Assembly: GCF_000955955.1 (NCBI RefSeq)
Contig: NZ_JYJG01000093.1
Coordinates: 1 to 64,000, forward strand
DNA: 64,000 nt
Direction of reading: 5' to 3'
Source of the DNA: Lentzea aerocolonigenes
Lineage (GTDB): Bacteria; Actinomycetota; Actinomycetes; Mycobacteriales; Pseudonocardiaceae
The translations under genes were made by a program, and so were the position numbers. The notes below the pieces were generated by a model. The model searched no databases, was not told where the DNA came from, and was given only the letters and a program-made list of their open reading frames with translations. Shown here one piece after another: positions 24,236-34,800 of this stretch (position 1 is the stretch's first letter; every line of letters starts with the position of its first letter).

Positions 24236-25186
24236 ATGCATGACGGCAGCGGCCTCATCGCGGTCCAGAACCTGACCAAGCAGTTCGGTTCGGTCACCGC
24301 GGTGCAGAACCTGAGCTTCACCGTGTCCCCCGGCAGTGTGACGGGCTTTCTCGGCCCGAACGGCGCGGGGAAGACGACGACCCTGCGCATGCTGCTGGGT
24401 CTGGTGACGCCCACGAGCGGCACGGCGACGATCAACGGACGGCAGTTCCACCAGCTCGGCCAGCCCGGCCGCGTGGTGGGTGCGGTGCTGGAGGCGCAGG
24501 GCTTCCACCCGCGCCGCACCGCGCGCAACCACCTGCGGGTCTACGCGGCGGCGATCGGCGTGCCGGACACGCAGGCCGACCAGGTGCTGAGCCTGGTCGG
24601 CCTCGCCACCGCGGCCGACCGCGCGGTCGGCGGGTTCTCGCTGGGCATGAAGCAACGGCTGGCGGTGGCCACGGCGTTGCTCGGTGATCCGCAGGTGCTG
24701 GTGCTCGACGAGCCGGCGAACGGGCTGGATCCCGAGGGCATCGCGTGGCTGCGCACGTTCCTGCAGTCCTACGCCCGCATGGGTCGCACCGTGCTGATCT
24801 CCAGCCACCTGCTGGCCGAGGTCGAGCAGACGGTCGACCAGGTCGTGATCATCTCCCGTGGGCAGACGATGTACTACGGGCCGTTGGAACACCTTCGCCA
24901 GCAACAACAACGCCGCGTTCTCGTGCAGCCATCGGACGTCGGTGCGCTCGCGACCGCGCTGCGAGAGGGCGGCGTGCTGACGATCGAGCAGCTCGTGGAC
25001 GGGCGGCTCGCCGTGTCCGGAGTGGACTCGAAGCACGTCGCGGACGTCGCGTTGCGCGCGGGCGTGTCGGTCTACGGCATCCAGGAGGAGCAGGTCGACC
25101 TGGAACGGATCTTCTTCCAGCTCACCAGTGGTCAGTACGCCGGACAGGCGCCGGCTCCGTATCAGCAGCAGGGTGGTTGGGCCTGA
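24236..25186 (+). CDS. ABC-2 type transporter ATP-binding protein
   Basis: 316 aa. NBD of the DrrA/BcrA type: Walker A GPNGAGKTT, Q-loop VLEAQGF, signature FSLGMKQRLAVATALL, Walker B VLVLDEPANGLDP and H-loop SSHLLAEVEQ. A C-terminal ~90-residue extension is usual for this group. I prefer ATG 24236 over 24227 because AGGATGG then sits 6 nt upstream. Overlaps the permease by 3 nt (coupled). Together they form an exporter for a drug or lipid-like compound. Confidence 0.93.
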   Translation: MHDGSGLIAVQNLTKQFGSVTAVQNLSFTVSPGSVTGFLGPNGAGKTTTLRMLLGLVTPTSGTATINGRQFHQLGQPGRVVGAVLEAQGFHPRRTARNHLRVYAAAIGVPDTQADQVLSLVGLATAADRAVGGFSLGMKQRLAVATALLGDPQVLVLDEPANGLDPEGIAWLRTFLQSYARMGRTVLISSHLLAEVEQTVDQVVIISRGQTMYYGPLEHLRQQQQRRVLVQPSDVGALATALREGGVLTIEQLVDGRLAVSGVDSKHVADVALRAGVSVYGIQEEQVDLERIFFQLTSGQYAGQAPAPYQQQGGWA

Positions 25187-26061
25187 TGGGCAACCTCGTA
25201 CAGGCGGAACTCCGCAAGACGACGACGACCGGACTGTGGTGGGGCCTGCTGATCCCGACGGTGCTGGTGGCGTTGGGCGGAGGCCTGCTCTCCGGCCTGA
25301 TCGGGCGCGCCTTCGTCGACCTCACGTCGAGCGCGGACGCGGAGCAGCTCTCGGAGATGCTCGGGGTCACGCCGGACCAGTGGAAGTTCTCGCTGTTCGG
25401 CATCGCGCGGTCGATCAACCTCGCCACGGTGTTCCCGTTGATCTTCGGTGCGCTCGCGGTCTCCGGTGAGATCGGCAGGCGGACGATCACCACGACGTTC
25501 CTGACGGCGCCGTCGCGGATGCACACCATGCTGGCGAAGATGCTCGTCTACGCGCTGTGGGGCGCGATCTACGGGCTGGCGATCATGGGGTTCGTCGCGC
25601 TCGGCGTGGTACTGACCAGTTCGTCGGGTCAGCTGCCCGACTCCGGCGGCTGGGCGATGCTCACGCTGGTCTGCGTGGTGTCGTCGATCCTGATGACGAT
25701 GTTCGGCATCGGTCTGGGCGCGTTGATCCCGAACACCGCCGGCGTGGTCGTGCTGCTGACCATGTACTTCGTGGTGATCGAGAACGCGGTGCTGCTCGGC
25801 CTGCGGATCGCGGGCACGCCGGAGACGGTCGTCGGGTTCCTGCCGAACGGGTCGGTGAACGGGCTCACCGGCTCGGTCGTCGTGGACCTGTTCCTCTCGA
25901 AGGCCGGCGTGGTGCCGGAGGAGGCCATCACGTTCCTGCGGATGTTCGCGGGCGCGGGCGGCGCGCAGTCGTGGTGGCTGTCGGGCCTGATCTTCCTCGG
26001 CTGGGTGGCGGTCGCGTTCGGCGGCGGCTGGGCACTGACGGCCCGCAAGGACATCACCTGA
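25186..26061 (+). CDS. ABC-2 type transporter permease
   Basis: 291 aa with six hydrophobic segments, an N-terminal AELRKTTTTGLWWGLLIPTVLVAL, and the EIGRRTITTTFLTAPSR coupling loop that follows TM2 in such permeases. Membrane partner of the upstream ATPase; the stop of the ATPase overlaps its start. Confidence 0.9.
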   Translation: MGNLVQAELRKTTTTGLWWGLLIPTVLVALGGGLLSGLIGRAFVDLTSSADAEQLSEMLGVTPDQWKFSLFGIARSINLATVFPLIFGALAVSGEIGRRTITTTFLTAPSRMHTMLAKMLVYALWGAIYGLAIMGFVALGVVLTSSSGQLPDSGGWAMLTLVCVVSSILMTMFGIGLGALIPNTAGVVVLLTMYFVVIENAVLLGLRIAGTPETVVGFLPNGSVNGLTGSVVVDLFLSKAGVVPEEAITFLRMFAGAGGAQSWWLSGLIFLGWVAVAFGGGWALTARKDIT

Positions 26062-26083
26062 CCTGCATATATTCAAGATCTAG

Positions 26084-26110
26084 TTGACTGTCGGACCCCA
26101 TCCGTAGTCT
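26084..26110 (+). promoter_or_regulatory. Promoter of the fused ABC exporter, probably leaderless
   Basis: TTGACT at 26084-26089 and TAGTCT at 26105-26110 (spacer 15), ending 7 nt before the GTG at 26118. This predicts transcription starting at or near the start codon. The short spacer weakens the call. Confidence 0.45.
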
Positions 26111-26117
26111 TGGCTGC

Positions 26118-29100
26118 GTGACAAAAGGCTGGATCCGCCGACTGACTGCCGCGTGCTGGCAGCACCCCCGCCTGGTGGTGCTGTCGGTGCTCGCCGCCGT
26201 CGTCGGTGTCGGGCTGCAGGCGGCGGGCCCGTTGCTGCTCAAGACCGCGATCGACGACTCGACGGCGGGCCGCACCGACCGCCTCTGGGCGTTGATGGTG
26301 GCGTTGATCGTGCTGGAGCTGCTCACGTTCGGCTCGGCGTACTTGCGCCGGTACCTGGGCGGGCGGCTGGCGCTGGGCGTGCAGCACGATCTGCGGCTCA
26401 ACGTGTTCTCGGCGGTGCAGCGGCTCGACGGCGCGAAGCAGGACGAGATGCGGACCGGGCAGATCGTGTCGCGGTCGATCACCGACCTGCAGCTGGTCCA
26501 GTCGCTGCTGATGATGGCTCCGCTGGCCGTCGGCACGGTGGTGTTCGCGGTGGCTGCTTTGGCCGCGATGCTCTACCTCTCAGTGCCGCTGACCTTGATC
26601 GCCGTCATCGTGCTGCCGCTGGTGGCGTGGCTGGCCGGGCGCACCCGGCTGACGTTGTTCCCGGCCACGTGGTCGGCGCAGCAACGAGCGGCCGATCTGG
26701 CACAGCAGGTCGAGGAGACCGTCACCGGTGTGCGCGTGGTGAAGGGCTTCGGCCAGGAGATGCGCGAGGTGGCGCGCCTGGAGAAGCACGCTCGCGCCCT
26801 GTTCGCGGAACGCATGCGGGCCGCCCGGCTGACCTCCCGGCCGCTCGCCACGGTGACGGCGCTGCCGTTGCTCGGCCAGGTCGGCGTGCTCGCTCTGGGC
26901 GGCTGGCTGGCGTTGCACGGGCAGGTCACCCTGGGCACGTTCCTCGCGTTCACGACGTACGTGGCCAACCTGGTGGGCCCGACCAGGATCCTGTCCGGTC
27001 TGGTGGTGACCGCGCAGCTGGCCAAGGCCGGTGTGACGCGCGTGTACGAGCTGATCGACTCGCAGCCGGACGTGACCGACGGCCCCGGCGAGGTTCCGGA
27101 CGGCCCGCTCGCCGTCTCGTTCTCGGACGTGACGTTCGGCTACGCCCGCAGCGAACCGGTGCTGCAGAACTTCTCGATCTCCGTGGAGCCGGGCGAAACC
27201 CTCGCCCTGGTGGGCACCGCGGGTTCTGGAAAGTCCACTGTTTCCCTGCTGCTGCCCCGTTTCTACGACGTCCACTCCGGGTCCGTGCGGGTCGGTGGTG
27301 CCGATGTCCGCACGCTGCGCCTGGAGTCGTTACGCGGCTCGGTCGGCGTCGTGTTCGAAGAGGCGTTCCTCTTCTCCGACACGGTGTTCGCGAACATCGC
27401 GTACGGCCGTCCCGACGCCTCGCGCGCGGAAGTGGAGCGTGCCGCGAAGGCCGCCGAGGCGCACGACTTCATCGAGGCCCTCCCGCTCGGCTACGACACG
27501 GTGGTGGGCGAACGCGGCCTGACCCTCTCCGGCGGCCAGCGCCAGCGCGTGGCCCTGGCCCGTGCCCTGCTCTCCGACCCGCGCATCCTCGTACTGGACG
27601 ACGCGACGTCCGCCGTGGACAACGCGACCGAGGCGGCCATCCACGCGACCCTCGCCTCGGTGACGGCCAACCGCACCACTCTCCTGGTGGCCCACCGGCG
27701 GTCGACGCTGTCGTTGGCGGACCGGATCGCCGTCCTGGACGCGGGCCGAGTGATCGACATCGGCACGCACGACGAGCTGACGTCCCGCTGCGCCCTCTAC
27801 CGCGATCTGCTTGCGGGCCCGGACGAGGCCATCGAGTCCGCTGCCCCGGAGCCTTGCGGCGAGCTGTGGCCGGCGGTCTCGCAGGACGACCTGGAGCAGC
27901 GCCTGATCGACGACGCCCGGACCACGGCTCCGGCCGCGTCCGGCCGGCGCGGAGGTGGCGCCGGCGGCATGTCCGCTCTCGCCGGCGGCCCGCCGACCCC
28001 CGAGCTGCTGGCCCAGGTCCGCGCGTTGCCGCCGGCCACCGAAGTCCCGGTCCTGCACGGCGAAGACCCGCGCGCGCCCGATCCCGGTTTCCGCCTGGCC
28101 AGCCTGCTGCGCCCGGTCCGCTGGGCTCTTGGCGCGGTGGGTGCCCTCGTGGTGCTCGATGCGTTGGTGGGCATGGGTTTGCCCGCGCTGGTCCGGCTCG
28201 GCGTGGACGGCGGCGTGATGACGGGCCGGCAGTCCGCGCTGTGGCAGGCGGTGAGCCTCGGCGTGGGTCTGGTGGTGATCGGCTGGCTGACCACCACGGG
28301 CAGCACGGTGTTCGCCGCTCGCCTCGGTGAACGCCTGCTCTACCTGCTCCGCGTCCGCAGTTACGCCCATCTGCAACGGCTCGGCCTCGACTACTACGAG
28401 CGCGAGATGGCCGGCCGCATCATGACCCGCATGACCACGGACGTCGACGCTCTCTCGACGTTCCTGCAGACCGGCCTGGTCACCGCCGTGATCAGCCTGC
28501 TGACCGTCGTGGGCATCACCGCGGCCCTGGTGATCACCGACGGTTCGCTGGCCCTGATCGCCCTGGCCGTGCTGCCGATCCTGGCGGTCGCCACGGCGAT
28601 CTTCCAGCGCCTCTCCTCCACGGCCTACGCCGAGGCCCGCGAACGCGTCAGCGCGGTCAACGCCGACCTCCAGGAGAACGTCTCGGGCCTGCGCGTCTCC
28701 CAGGCCTACACCCGCGAACGCCACTCCGCGGAGGCCTTCGCCGAACGCAGCGACGCCTACCGCCGCTCCCGCCTGCGCGCCCAGCGCTACATCGCCACCT
28801 ACTTCCCTTTCGTGGCACTGCTTTCCGGGGTGGCCCAGGCGGTAGTGCTGGCCGTCGGTGCCCACCGGGTGGCCACCGGCACGCTGACTCCCGGTGTGCT
28901 GCTGGCGTTCCTGCTCTACCTGGGCCTGTTCTTCAGCCCGATCCAGCAGCTCTCCGGTGTCTTCGACGGCTACCAGCAAGCCCGCGTGGGTCTGCGCCGA
29001 ATCGGCGACCTGCTGCGCACCCCGACCTCGGTCGAACCGCCCTCGGACCCGGTCCCGGTACCGCCCCGCCTGCGCGGCGAGGTGGAGCTGCGCAACGTCT

Positions 29101-29813
29101 CCTTCACCTACCAGGGCGCCGACCACCCGGCCCTCGACAACGTCTCCCTGCGCGTGACGCCGGGCGAAACCGTCGCCCTGGTGGGCGAAACCGGCGCTGG
29201 CAAGTCCACTCTGGTCAAACTGATCGCCCGCTTCTACGACGCCACCGCGGGTTCGGTCCTGATCGACGGCGTGGACGTCCGCACCTACGACCTCTCGGCC
29301 TACCGCCAACGCCTGGGCGTGGTCCCCCAGGAGGCCCACCTCTTCGGCGGCGACGTGGCCGCGAACGTCGCCTACGGCCGCCCCACCGCCACCGAGCCGG
29401 AAATCCAGCACGCCGTGGAAACCGTCGGCGCCCTCCCGATGGTCGCGAGCCTCCCCAACGGCTTCCGCCAACCGGTGGGCGAACGCGGCACCCGCCTCTC
29501 CGCGGGCCAGCGCCAACTCCTCGCCCTGGCACGAGCCGAGCTGGTCAACCCGGACCTGCTCCTGCTGGACGAGGCCACCGCGGCCCTCGACCCCGCGACG
29601 GAATCCGCGGTCCTGGCCGCCGCCGACCACCTGACCGGCTCCCGCACCACCTTCGTGGTCGCCCACCGCCTGGCCACCGCGGCCCGAGCCGACCGCATCG
29701 TCGTCCTGGCCGACGGCCGCATCGTCGAGCAAGGCACCCACACCGACCTCTTGGCCGCCAACGGCGCCTACGCCCACCTGTGGCGCCACGGCACCCCGGA
29801 AGCCGCCGCCTGA
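26118..29813 (+). CDS. Fused heterodimeric-type ABC exporter (TMD-NBD-TMD-NBD)
   Basis: 1231 aa, two complete ABC exporter halves in one chain. Half 1 (1-~600): six TM helices, Walker A GTAGSGKST, signature LSGGQRQ, Walker B LVLDDATSAVD. Half 2 (~650-1231): TM helices, Walker A GETGAGKST, signature LSAGQRQ, Walker B LLLDEATAALD. Half 1 has Asp where the catalytic Glu follows the Walker B Asp, and half 2 an altered signature. Both lie in the same composite site, so one ATP site is degenerate, as in TM287/288-type heterodimers. Exporter of drugs or lipids. GTG start, no ribosome site, probably leaderless. Such pumps are more often encoded as two genes. Confidence 0.92.
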   Translation: MTKGWIRRLTAACWQHPRLVVLSVLAAVVGVGLQAAGPLLLKTAIDDSTAGRTDRLWALMVALIVLELLTFGSAYLRRYLGGRLALGVQHDLRLNVFSAVQRLDGAKQDEMRTGQIVSRSITDLQLVQSLLMMAPLAVGTVVFAVAALAAMLYLSVPLTLIAVIVLPLVAWLAGRTRLTLFPATWSAQQRAADLAQQVEETVTGVRVVKGFGQEMREVARLEKHARALFAERMRAARLTSRPLATVTALPLLGQVGVLALGGWLALHGQVTLGTFLAFTTYVANLVGPTRILSGLVVTAQLAKAGVTRVYELIDSQPDVTDGPGEVPDGPLAVSFSDVTFGYARSEPVLQNFSISVEPGETLALVGTAGSGKSTVSLLLPRFYDVHSGSVRVGGADVRTLRLESLRGSVGVVFEEAFLFSDTVFANIAYGRPDASRAEVERAAKAAEAHDFIEALPLGYDTVVGERGLTLSGGQRQRVALARALLSDPRILVLDDATSAVDNATEAAIHATLASVTANRTTLLVAHRRSTLSLADRIAVLDAGRVIDIGTHDELTSRCALYRDLLAGPDEAIESAAPEPCGELWPAVSQDDLEQRLIDDARTTAPAASGRRGGGAGGMSALAGGPPTPELLAQVRALPPATEVPVLHGEDPRAPDPGFRLASLLRPVRWALGAVGALVVLDALVGMGLPALVRLGVDGGVMTGRQSALWQAVSLGVGLVVIGWLTTTGSTVFAARLGERLLYLLRVRSYAHLQRLGLDYYEREMAGRIMTRMTTDVDALSTFLQTGLVTAVISLLTVVGITAALVITDGSLALIALAVLPILAVATAIFQRLSSTAYAEARERVSAVNADLQENVSGLRVSQAYTRERHSAEAFAERSDAYRRSRLRAQRYIATYFPFVALLSGVAQAVVLAVGAHRVATGTLTPGVLLAFLLYLGLFFSPIQQLSGVFDGYQQARVGLRRIGDLLRTPTSVEPPSDPVPVPPRLRGEVELRNVSFTYQGADHPALDNVSLRVTPGETVALVGETGAGKSTLVKLIARFYDATAGSVLIDGVDVRTYDLSAYRQRLGVVPQEAHLFGGDVAANVAYGRPTATEPEIQHAVETVGALPMVASLPNGFRQPVGERGTRLSAGQRQLLALARAELVNPDLLLLDEATAALDPATESAVLAAADHLTGSRTTFVVAHRLATAARADRIVVLADGRIVEQGTHTDLLAANGAYAHLWRHGTPEAAA

Positions 29814-29847
29814 CCGACCGCGTCCCTGAGCCGCCTACTGTCTGCCA

Positions 29848-30759
29848 ATGCTCGAGATCATGGTGGAGACGGAGAACAGCGAGCGGCACGTCCGCCCCAC
29901 CGCCGAGGCCCTGGCCGCACTGGTCGAGCGCATCGGCGGCCCAGGCGACCGCTTCCTGGTCGTCCAGCGGATCCCGGACCTGCCCGACGTGTTCGCGCAG
30001 ATCTGGCACGAGGCCGGCGGCGACTACACGCTGGAGCACCGCGCCGGAGCCGCACACCTCCAGACGAACGCCGGCACCGCCGAGACAGTCGCGAAGGCCC
30101 TGACCGGCTGGGCCGGCCGGCAAGCCGGGTGGGACAGCGGGCTGAACTGGTCGAAGCTCGACCTCGGCCCCGCCCCCGAGGCGCCGCCGCTCGATCTCGA
30201 CGAGGACGAGCGCGATCAGCTGGAAGAACGTGTCCGCGAGGTCCTGAACGGCGGGTACGCGGACCGCGCCGAGCTGGCCGAACTCGCGGAGGACTACCTG
30301 GTCGACGGCGACCGCAGGCCTGTCACGCCGGAGCAGGCGCGCGCGCTGGTGGACCAGTTGTGGCTGGAACGGGTCGCCGAGCAGGAATCCTGGCACGGCG
30401 AGACCGACCCGGAGCGGCTCACCAGGGCGTTCGAAGCGCTGAACAAGGCCGGCATCACGGCCCGCGAGAACTTCACCTGCTGCCGGAGTTGCGGCCAGGC
30501 CGAGATCGGCGGGGAGAGCGCGCCCGGTGCCCGCGGCTTCGTCTACTTCCACTCTCAGTGCACTGACGGAGCCGCGTCCGGCCACGGGCTGATGCTGCTC
30601 TACGGCGGTTTCGACGGCACCGAAGAAACCACCACGGCCATCGGCGACGAGGTCGTAGCCGCCCTCGAAGCAGCGGGACTGCGCACCGAGTGGGACCGCG
30701 ACCCCGGCCGGGCCATCAACCTCACCCCGCTGGACTGGCGTCGCCGCCTGGTCGGTTAG
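29848..30759 (+). CDS. DUF6891-like protein
   Basis: 303 aa, soluble. The second half contains NFTCCRSCGQAEIG with three Cys, then GARGFVYFHSQCTD and LLYGGFDG, matching the DUF6891 pattern as I remember it. The N-terminal ~110 residues form a separate small domain. Function unknown. The gap to the ATP-grasp gene is only 10 bp, so they form a pair. Confidence 0.75.
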   Translation: MLEIMVETENSERHVRPTAEALAALVERIGGPGDRFLVVQRIPDLPDVFAQIWHEAGGDYTLEHRAGAAHLQTNAGTAETVAKALTGWAGRQAGWDSGLNWSKLDLGPAPEAPPLDLDEDERDQLEERVREVLNGGYADRAELAELAEDYLVDGDRRPVTPEQARALVDQLWLERVAEQESWHGETDPERLTRAFEALNKAGITARENFTCCRSCGQAEIGGESAPGARGFVYFHSQCTDGAASGHGLMLLYGGFDGTEETTTAIGDEVVAALEAAGLRTEWDRDPGRAINLTPLDWRRRLVG

Positions 30760-30769
30760 GAGTCCCGCC

Positions 30770-31576
30770 GTGCCCTCTGTCCTCTACGTCTCCGACCTCG
30801 CCTACCCCGCCAGAGGCAGGCGCTACTGCGACGAGGACATCTACCTGACCTCGCAGCTCCGCAAGGCGTTCAACCTGGCCGTCTGCCACCCGGAAGACGC
30901 CGCGCACCTGATGCGGGGCTTCGACACGGTCGTCGTCCGCAACAGCGGCCCGGTGATCGGCTACCAGGACGCCTACGAACACTTCAAGAAGCAGGCGAAC
31001 GCGACAGGTCAGCGCGTCTACAACCCGCTCACCGGCAAGGCCGACATGGCCGGCAAGCAGTACCTGATCGACCTGACCGGCCTGAACTACCCGGTGATCC
31101 CCACGATCGACACCCCGGACCACCTGGACCGGCTCCCCGACGCGGCCGAGTACGTCGTGAAACCCAAAGCCGGCGCCGACTCGCACGGCCTGGAGTTCGT
31201 CGCCCGAGACGAACTCGCGAACAAATCAGGTCTCCTCATCCAGCCCAAGATCGATTTCCGGTACGAGGTCTCGTTCTACTTCGTGGACCACGAGTTCCAG
31301 TACGCGCTGAACGCACCGGACCCGGCGCACCGCTGGGAACTCACGAGCTACACCCCGACGACCGCGGACCTGGAATTCGCGCAGAGGTTCATCGACTGGA
31401 ACGACCTCGGCCACGGCATCCAGCGCGTCGACGCCTGCCGCACCCAGGACGGCGGCCTGCTGCTGGTCGAGCTCGAGGACCTCAACCCCTACCTGTCGCT
31501 CGACCGCGTCCCGGAAACGACGAGGGAGCGCTTCGTGCAGGCGATGACCAGCTCGATCCGAGGTTCGCTCACCTGA
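30770..31576 (+). CDS. ATP-grasp superfamily protein (RimK/glutathione synthase-like)
   Basis: 268 aa. The central and C-terminal part shows an ATP-grasp pattern: EYVVKPKAGADSHGLEFV (glycine-loop strand and Lys), LLIQPKIDFRYEVSFYFVD, and LVELEDLNPYLSLD with the metal-binding Glu/Asn. Members ligate an amino acid or peptide to a carboxylate using ATP. GTG start with TAGGAG 6 nt upstream. Coupled in space to the DUF6891-like gene. Substrate unknown. Confidence 0.75.
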   Translation: MPSVLYVSDLAYPARGRRYCDEDIYLTSQLRKAFNLAVCHPEDAAHLMRGFDTVVVRNSGPVIGYQDAYEHFKKQANATGQRVYNPLTGKADMAGKQYLIDLTGLNYPVIPTIDTPDHLDRLPDAAEYVVKPKAGADSHGLEFVARDELANKSGLLIQPKIDFRYEVSFYFVDHEFQYALNAPDPAHRWELTSYTPTTADLEFAQRFIDWNDLGHGIQRVDACRTQDGGLLLVELEDLNPYLSLDRVPETTRERFVQAMTSSIRGSLT

Positions 31577-31690
31577 ACAAGATCAACCCGTGGGGTGCAC
31601 TTCCGGCACCTATCGTGAACTGATCACTGCTCTCGGTGCGTATGCCCGTCCAACAGCTCAACCACCATTGCCCGAAAGAGAGGAGACGTA

Positions 31691-31744
31691 GTGAGACGCA
31701 CATCAAGAATTGCTCAACTGCGGGTGACGCCAGGCCCGTCCTGA
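31691..31744 (+). CDS. Possible 17-aa leader peptide ORF upstream of kgd
   Basis: GTG start at 31691, 17 codons (VRRTSRIAQLRVTPGPS) and TGA at 31742-31744, with a strong AGAGAGGAG ribosome site ending 5 nt before the start. It lies in the 294-bp gap (31577-31870) before kgd, which otherwise shows only a TAGCCT -10-like box near 31813. The peptide is very basic. Either a translated leader or a chance ORF. Confidence 0.45.
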   Translation: MRRTSRIAQLRVTPGPS

Positions 31745-31870
31745 TCGATCCTGTGACTGAGCACTCCTTGCCAGGTGCCTCCAGCGTGTGAAGGCGCGGG
31801 CCAGGGGGACTAGCCTGACTACCGCATGAGTCAACACCAAGAGCGAGATGGATAGAGGCGAGCGCCAGCC

Positions 31871-34800
31871 GTGTCCAGCAGCAGTCCTGCGTCACAATTC
31901 GGGCCGAACGAGTGGCTCGTCGAGGAGATGTACGAGCAGTTCCTCGCGGACCCGTCATCCGTAGACCCGGCATGGCATGACTTCTTTGCCGACTACAAGC
32001 GTGCGGGTGGCAACGGCACCGCCACGGCGAGCGCGGCGGGTGGCGGAACGGCCACCACGACCGCGACCGTGACGCCGCCAGCCGCCGACAACGGCAAGGC
32101 CGCGCCCGCCGCCGCACCCAAGCCGGCCGCCCAGCCGAAGCCCGCGGCCACGCTGCCGCAGACCGGCAAGGCGACGCCGCAGCAGGCCGCGAAGGCCAAG
32201 CCGGTCACGCAGAGCGCGCAGGCCGAGCAGAAGCAGCTGCGCGGCGCCTCCGCCGCGATCGCGAAGAACATGGAGCTGTCGCTCACCGTTCCGACCGCGA
32301 CCAGCGTGCGCGCCGTGCCCGCCAAGCTGCTGGCCGACAACCGCATCGTGATCAACAACCACCTGAAGCGGACGCGCGGCGGGAAGGTCTCCTTCACGCA
32401 CGTCATCGGCTACGCGGTGGTCCGGGCGCTGCAGGCGTACCCGAACATGAACCGGCACTACGCCGAGGTCGACGGCAAGCCGTTCGTCGTCACGCCGGAG
32501 CACGTGAACTTCGGCCTGGCGATCGACCTGCCCGGCAAGGACGGGCAGCGCACGCTGGTCGTCGCGTCGGTCAAGGGCTGCGAGAACATGACGTTCACGC
32601 AGTTCTGGCAGGCCTACGAGGACCTGATCCGCAAGGCCCGCGGCGGTTCGCTGACGGCGGACGACTTCTCCGGTACCACGATCTCGCTGACCAACCCCGG
32701 CACGATCGGCACGAACCACTCGGTGCCGCGGCTGCAGGCCGGTCAGGGCGCGATCATCGGCGTCGGCGCGATGGAGTACCCCGCGCACTTCCAGGGCACC
32801 AGCGAGCAGGCGCTCACCGACATGGGCGTCAGCAAGATCATCACGCTGACCTCCACGTACGACCACCGCATCATCCAGGGCGCGGAGTCGGGCGAGTTCC
32901 TCAAGCGCGTGCACCAGCTGCTGCTCGGCGAGGACGGCTTCTACGACGACATCTTCGCGTCGCTGCGGCTGCCCTACGAGCCGATCCGCTGGGTCGCCGA
33001 CATCCCGGAAGGCGCGGTCGACAAGACGGCCCGCGTCATCGAGCTGATCGACGCGTTCCGCACCCGCGGCCACCTGATGGCCGACACGGACCCGCTGAAC
33101 TACCGCCAGCGCTCCCACGCCGACCTGGACGTGCTCAGCCACGGCCTGACGCTGTGGGACCTGGACCGCGAGTTCCCGGTCGGCGGGTTCGCCGGCCAGG
33201 AGCGGATGAAGCTGCGCGACATCCTGGGCGTGCTGCGCAACTCGTACTGCCGCACCGTCGGCGTCGAGTACATGCACATCCTGGAGCCGGAAGAGCGTCG
33301 CTGGATCCAGGACCGCGTCGAGGTTCCGCACGAGAAGCCGCCGGCCACCGTGCAGAAGTACATCCTCAGCAAGCTGAACGCGGCTGAGGCGTTCGAGACG
33401 TTCCTGCAGACCAAGTACGTCGGCCAGAAGCGCTTCTCGCTGGAGGGCGGCGAGACCGTCATCCCGCTGCTCGACGCGGTGCTCGACAAGGCCGCAGAGC
33501 ACGAGCTCGACGAGGTCGTCATCGGCATGCCGCACCGCGGCCGCCTGAACGTGCTCGCGAACATCGTCGGCAAGCCGATCTCGCAGATCTTCCGCGAGTT
33601 CGAGGGCAACCTCGACCCCGGCCAGGCGCACGGCTCCGGCGACGTGAAGTACCACCTCGGCGCCGAGGGCAAGTACTTCCGGATGTTCGGCGACGGCGAG
33701 ACCAAGGTGTCGCTGACGGCGAACCCGTCGCACCTCGAGGCCGTCGACCCGGTGCTCGAAGGCATCGTGCGCGCCAAGCAGGACCTGCTCGACAAGGGTG
33801 GCGACTTCTTCCCCGTCCTGCCGGTCGCCATGCACGGTGACGCGGCGTTCGCGGGCCAGGGTGTCGTGGCCGAGACGCTGAACCTGGCGCTGGTGCGCGG
33901 TTACCGCACCGGTGGCACGGTCCACATCGTCGTGAACAACCAGGTCGGCTTCACCACCGCGCCGGAGCACTCGCGGTCGTCGAAGTACTCGACCGACGTC
34001 GCGAAGATGATCGGCTCGCCGGTCTTCCACGTGAACGGCGACGACCCGGAGGCCTGCTACTGGGTCGCGAAGCTGGCCGTCGAGTACCGCCAGGCGTTCC
34101 ACAAGGACGTCGTGATCGACATGGTCTGCTACCGCCGCCGCGGCCACAACGAGGGCGACGACCCCTCGATGACGCAGCCGGCGATGTACGACGTGATCGA
34201 CCAGAAGCGCTCGGTCCGCAAGACCTACACCGAGTCCCTGATCGGCCGCGGCGACATCACGGTCGAAGAGGCCGAGAAGGCGCTGCAGGACTTCTCCAGC
34301 CAGCTGGAGCACGTCTTCAACGAGGTGCGCGAGCTCGAGAAGCACCCGGTGACGGTCAGCCCGTCGGTGGAGGCCGAGCAGCAGATCCCGGCGAAGCTGC
34401 CCACCGGCATCTCGCGCGAGGTGCTGGAGCACATCGCCGACGCGCACGTGAACCTGCCGGAGGGCTTCACCCCGCACGCCCGCGTCAAGCCGGTGCTCGA
34501 GCGCCGCGCGAAGATGGCGCGCGAGGGCGGCATCGACTGGGCGTTCGCGGAACTGCTCGCGCTCGGCTCGCTGTCGATGGAGGGCCGCAAGGTCCGCCTG
34601 GCCGGTCAGGACTCGCGCCGCGGCACGTTCGTGCAGCGCCACGCGACCCTGGTCGACCGCAAGACCGGCGACGAGTACACGCCGCTGCAGAACCTGTCGG
34701 ACGACCAGGGCAAGTTCATGGTCTACGACTCGGTGCTGTCGGAGTTCGCGGCGGTCGGTTTCGAGTACGGCTACTCGGTCGCGAACCCGCAGGCGCTGGT

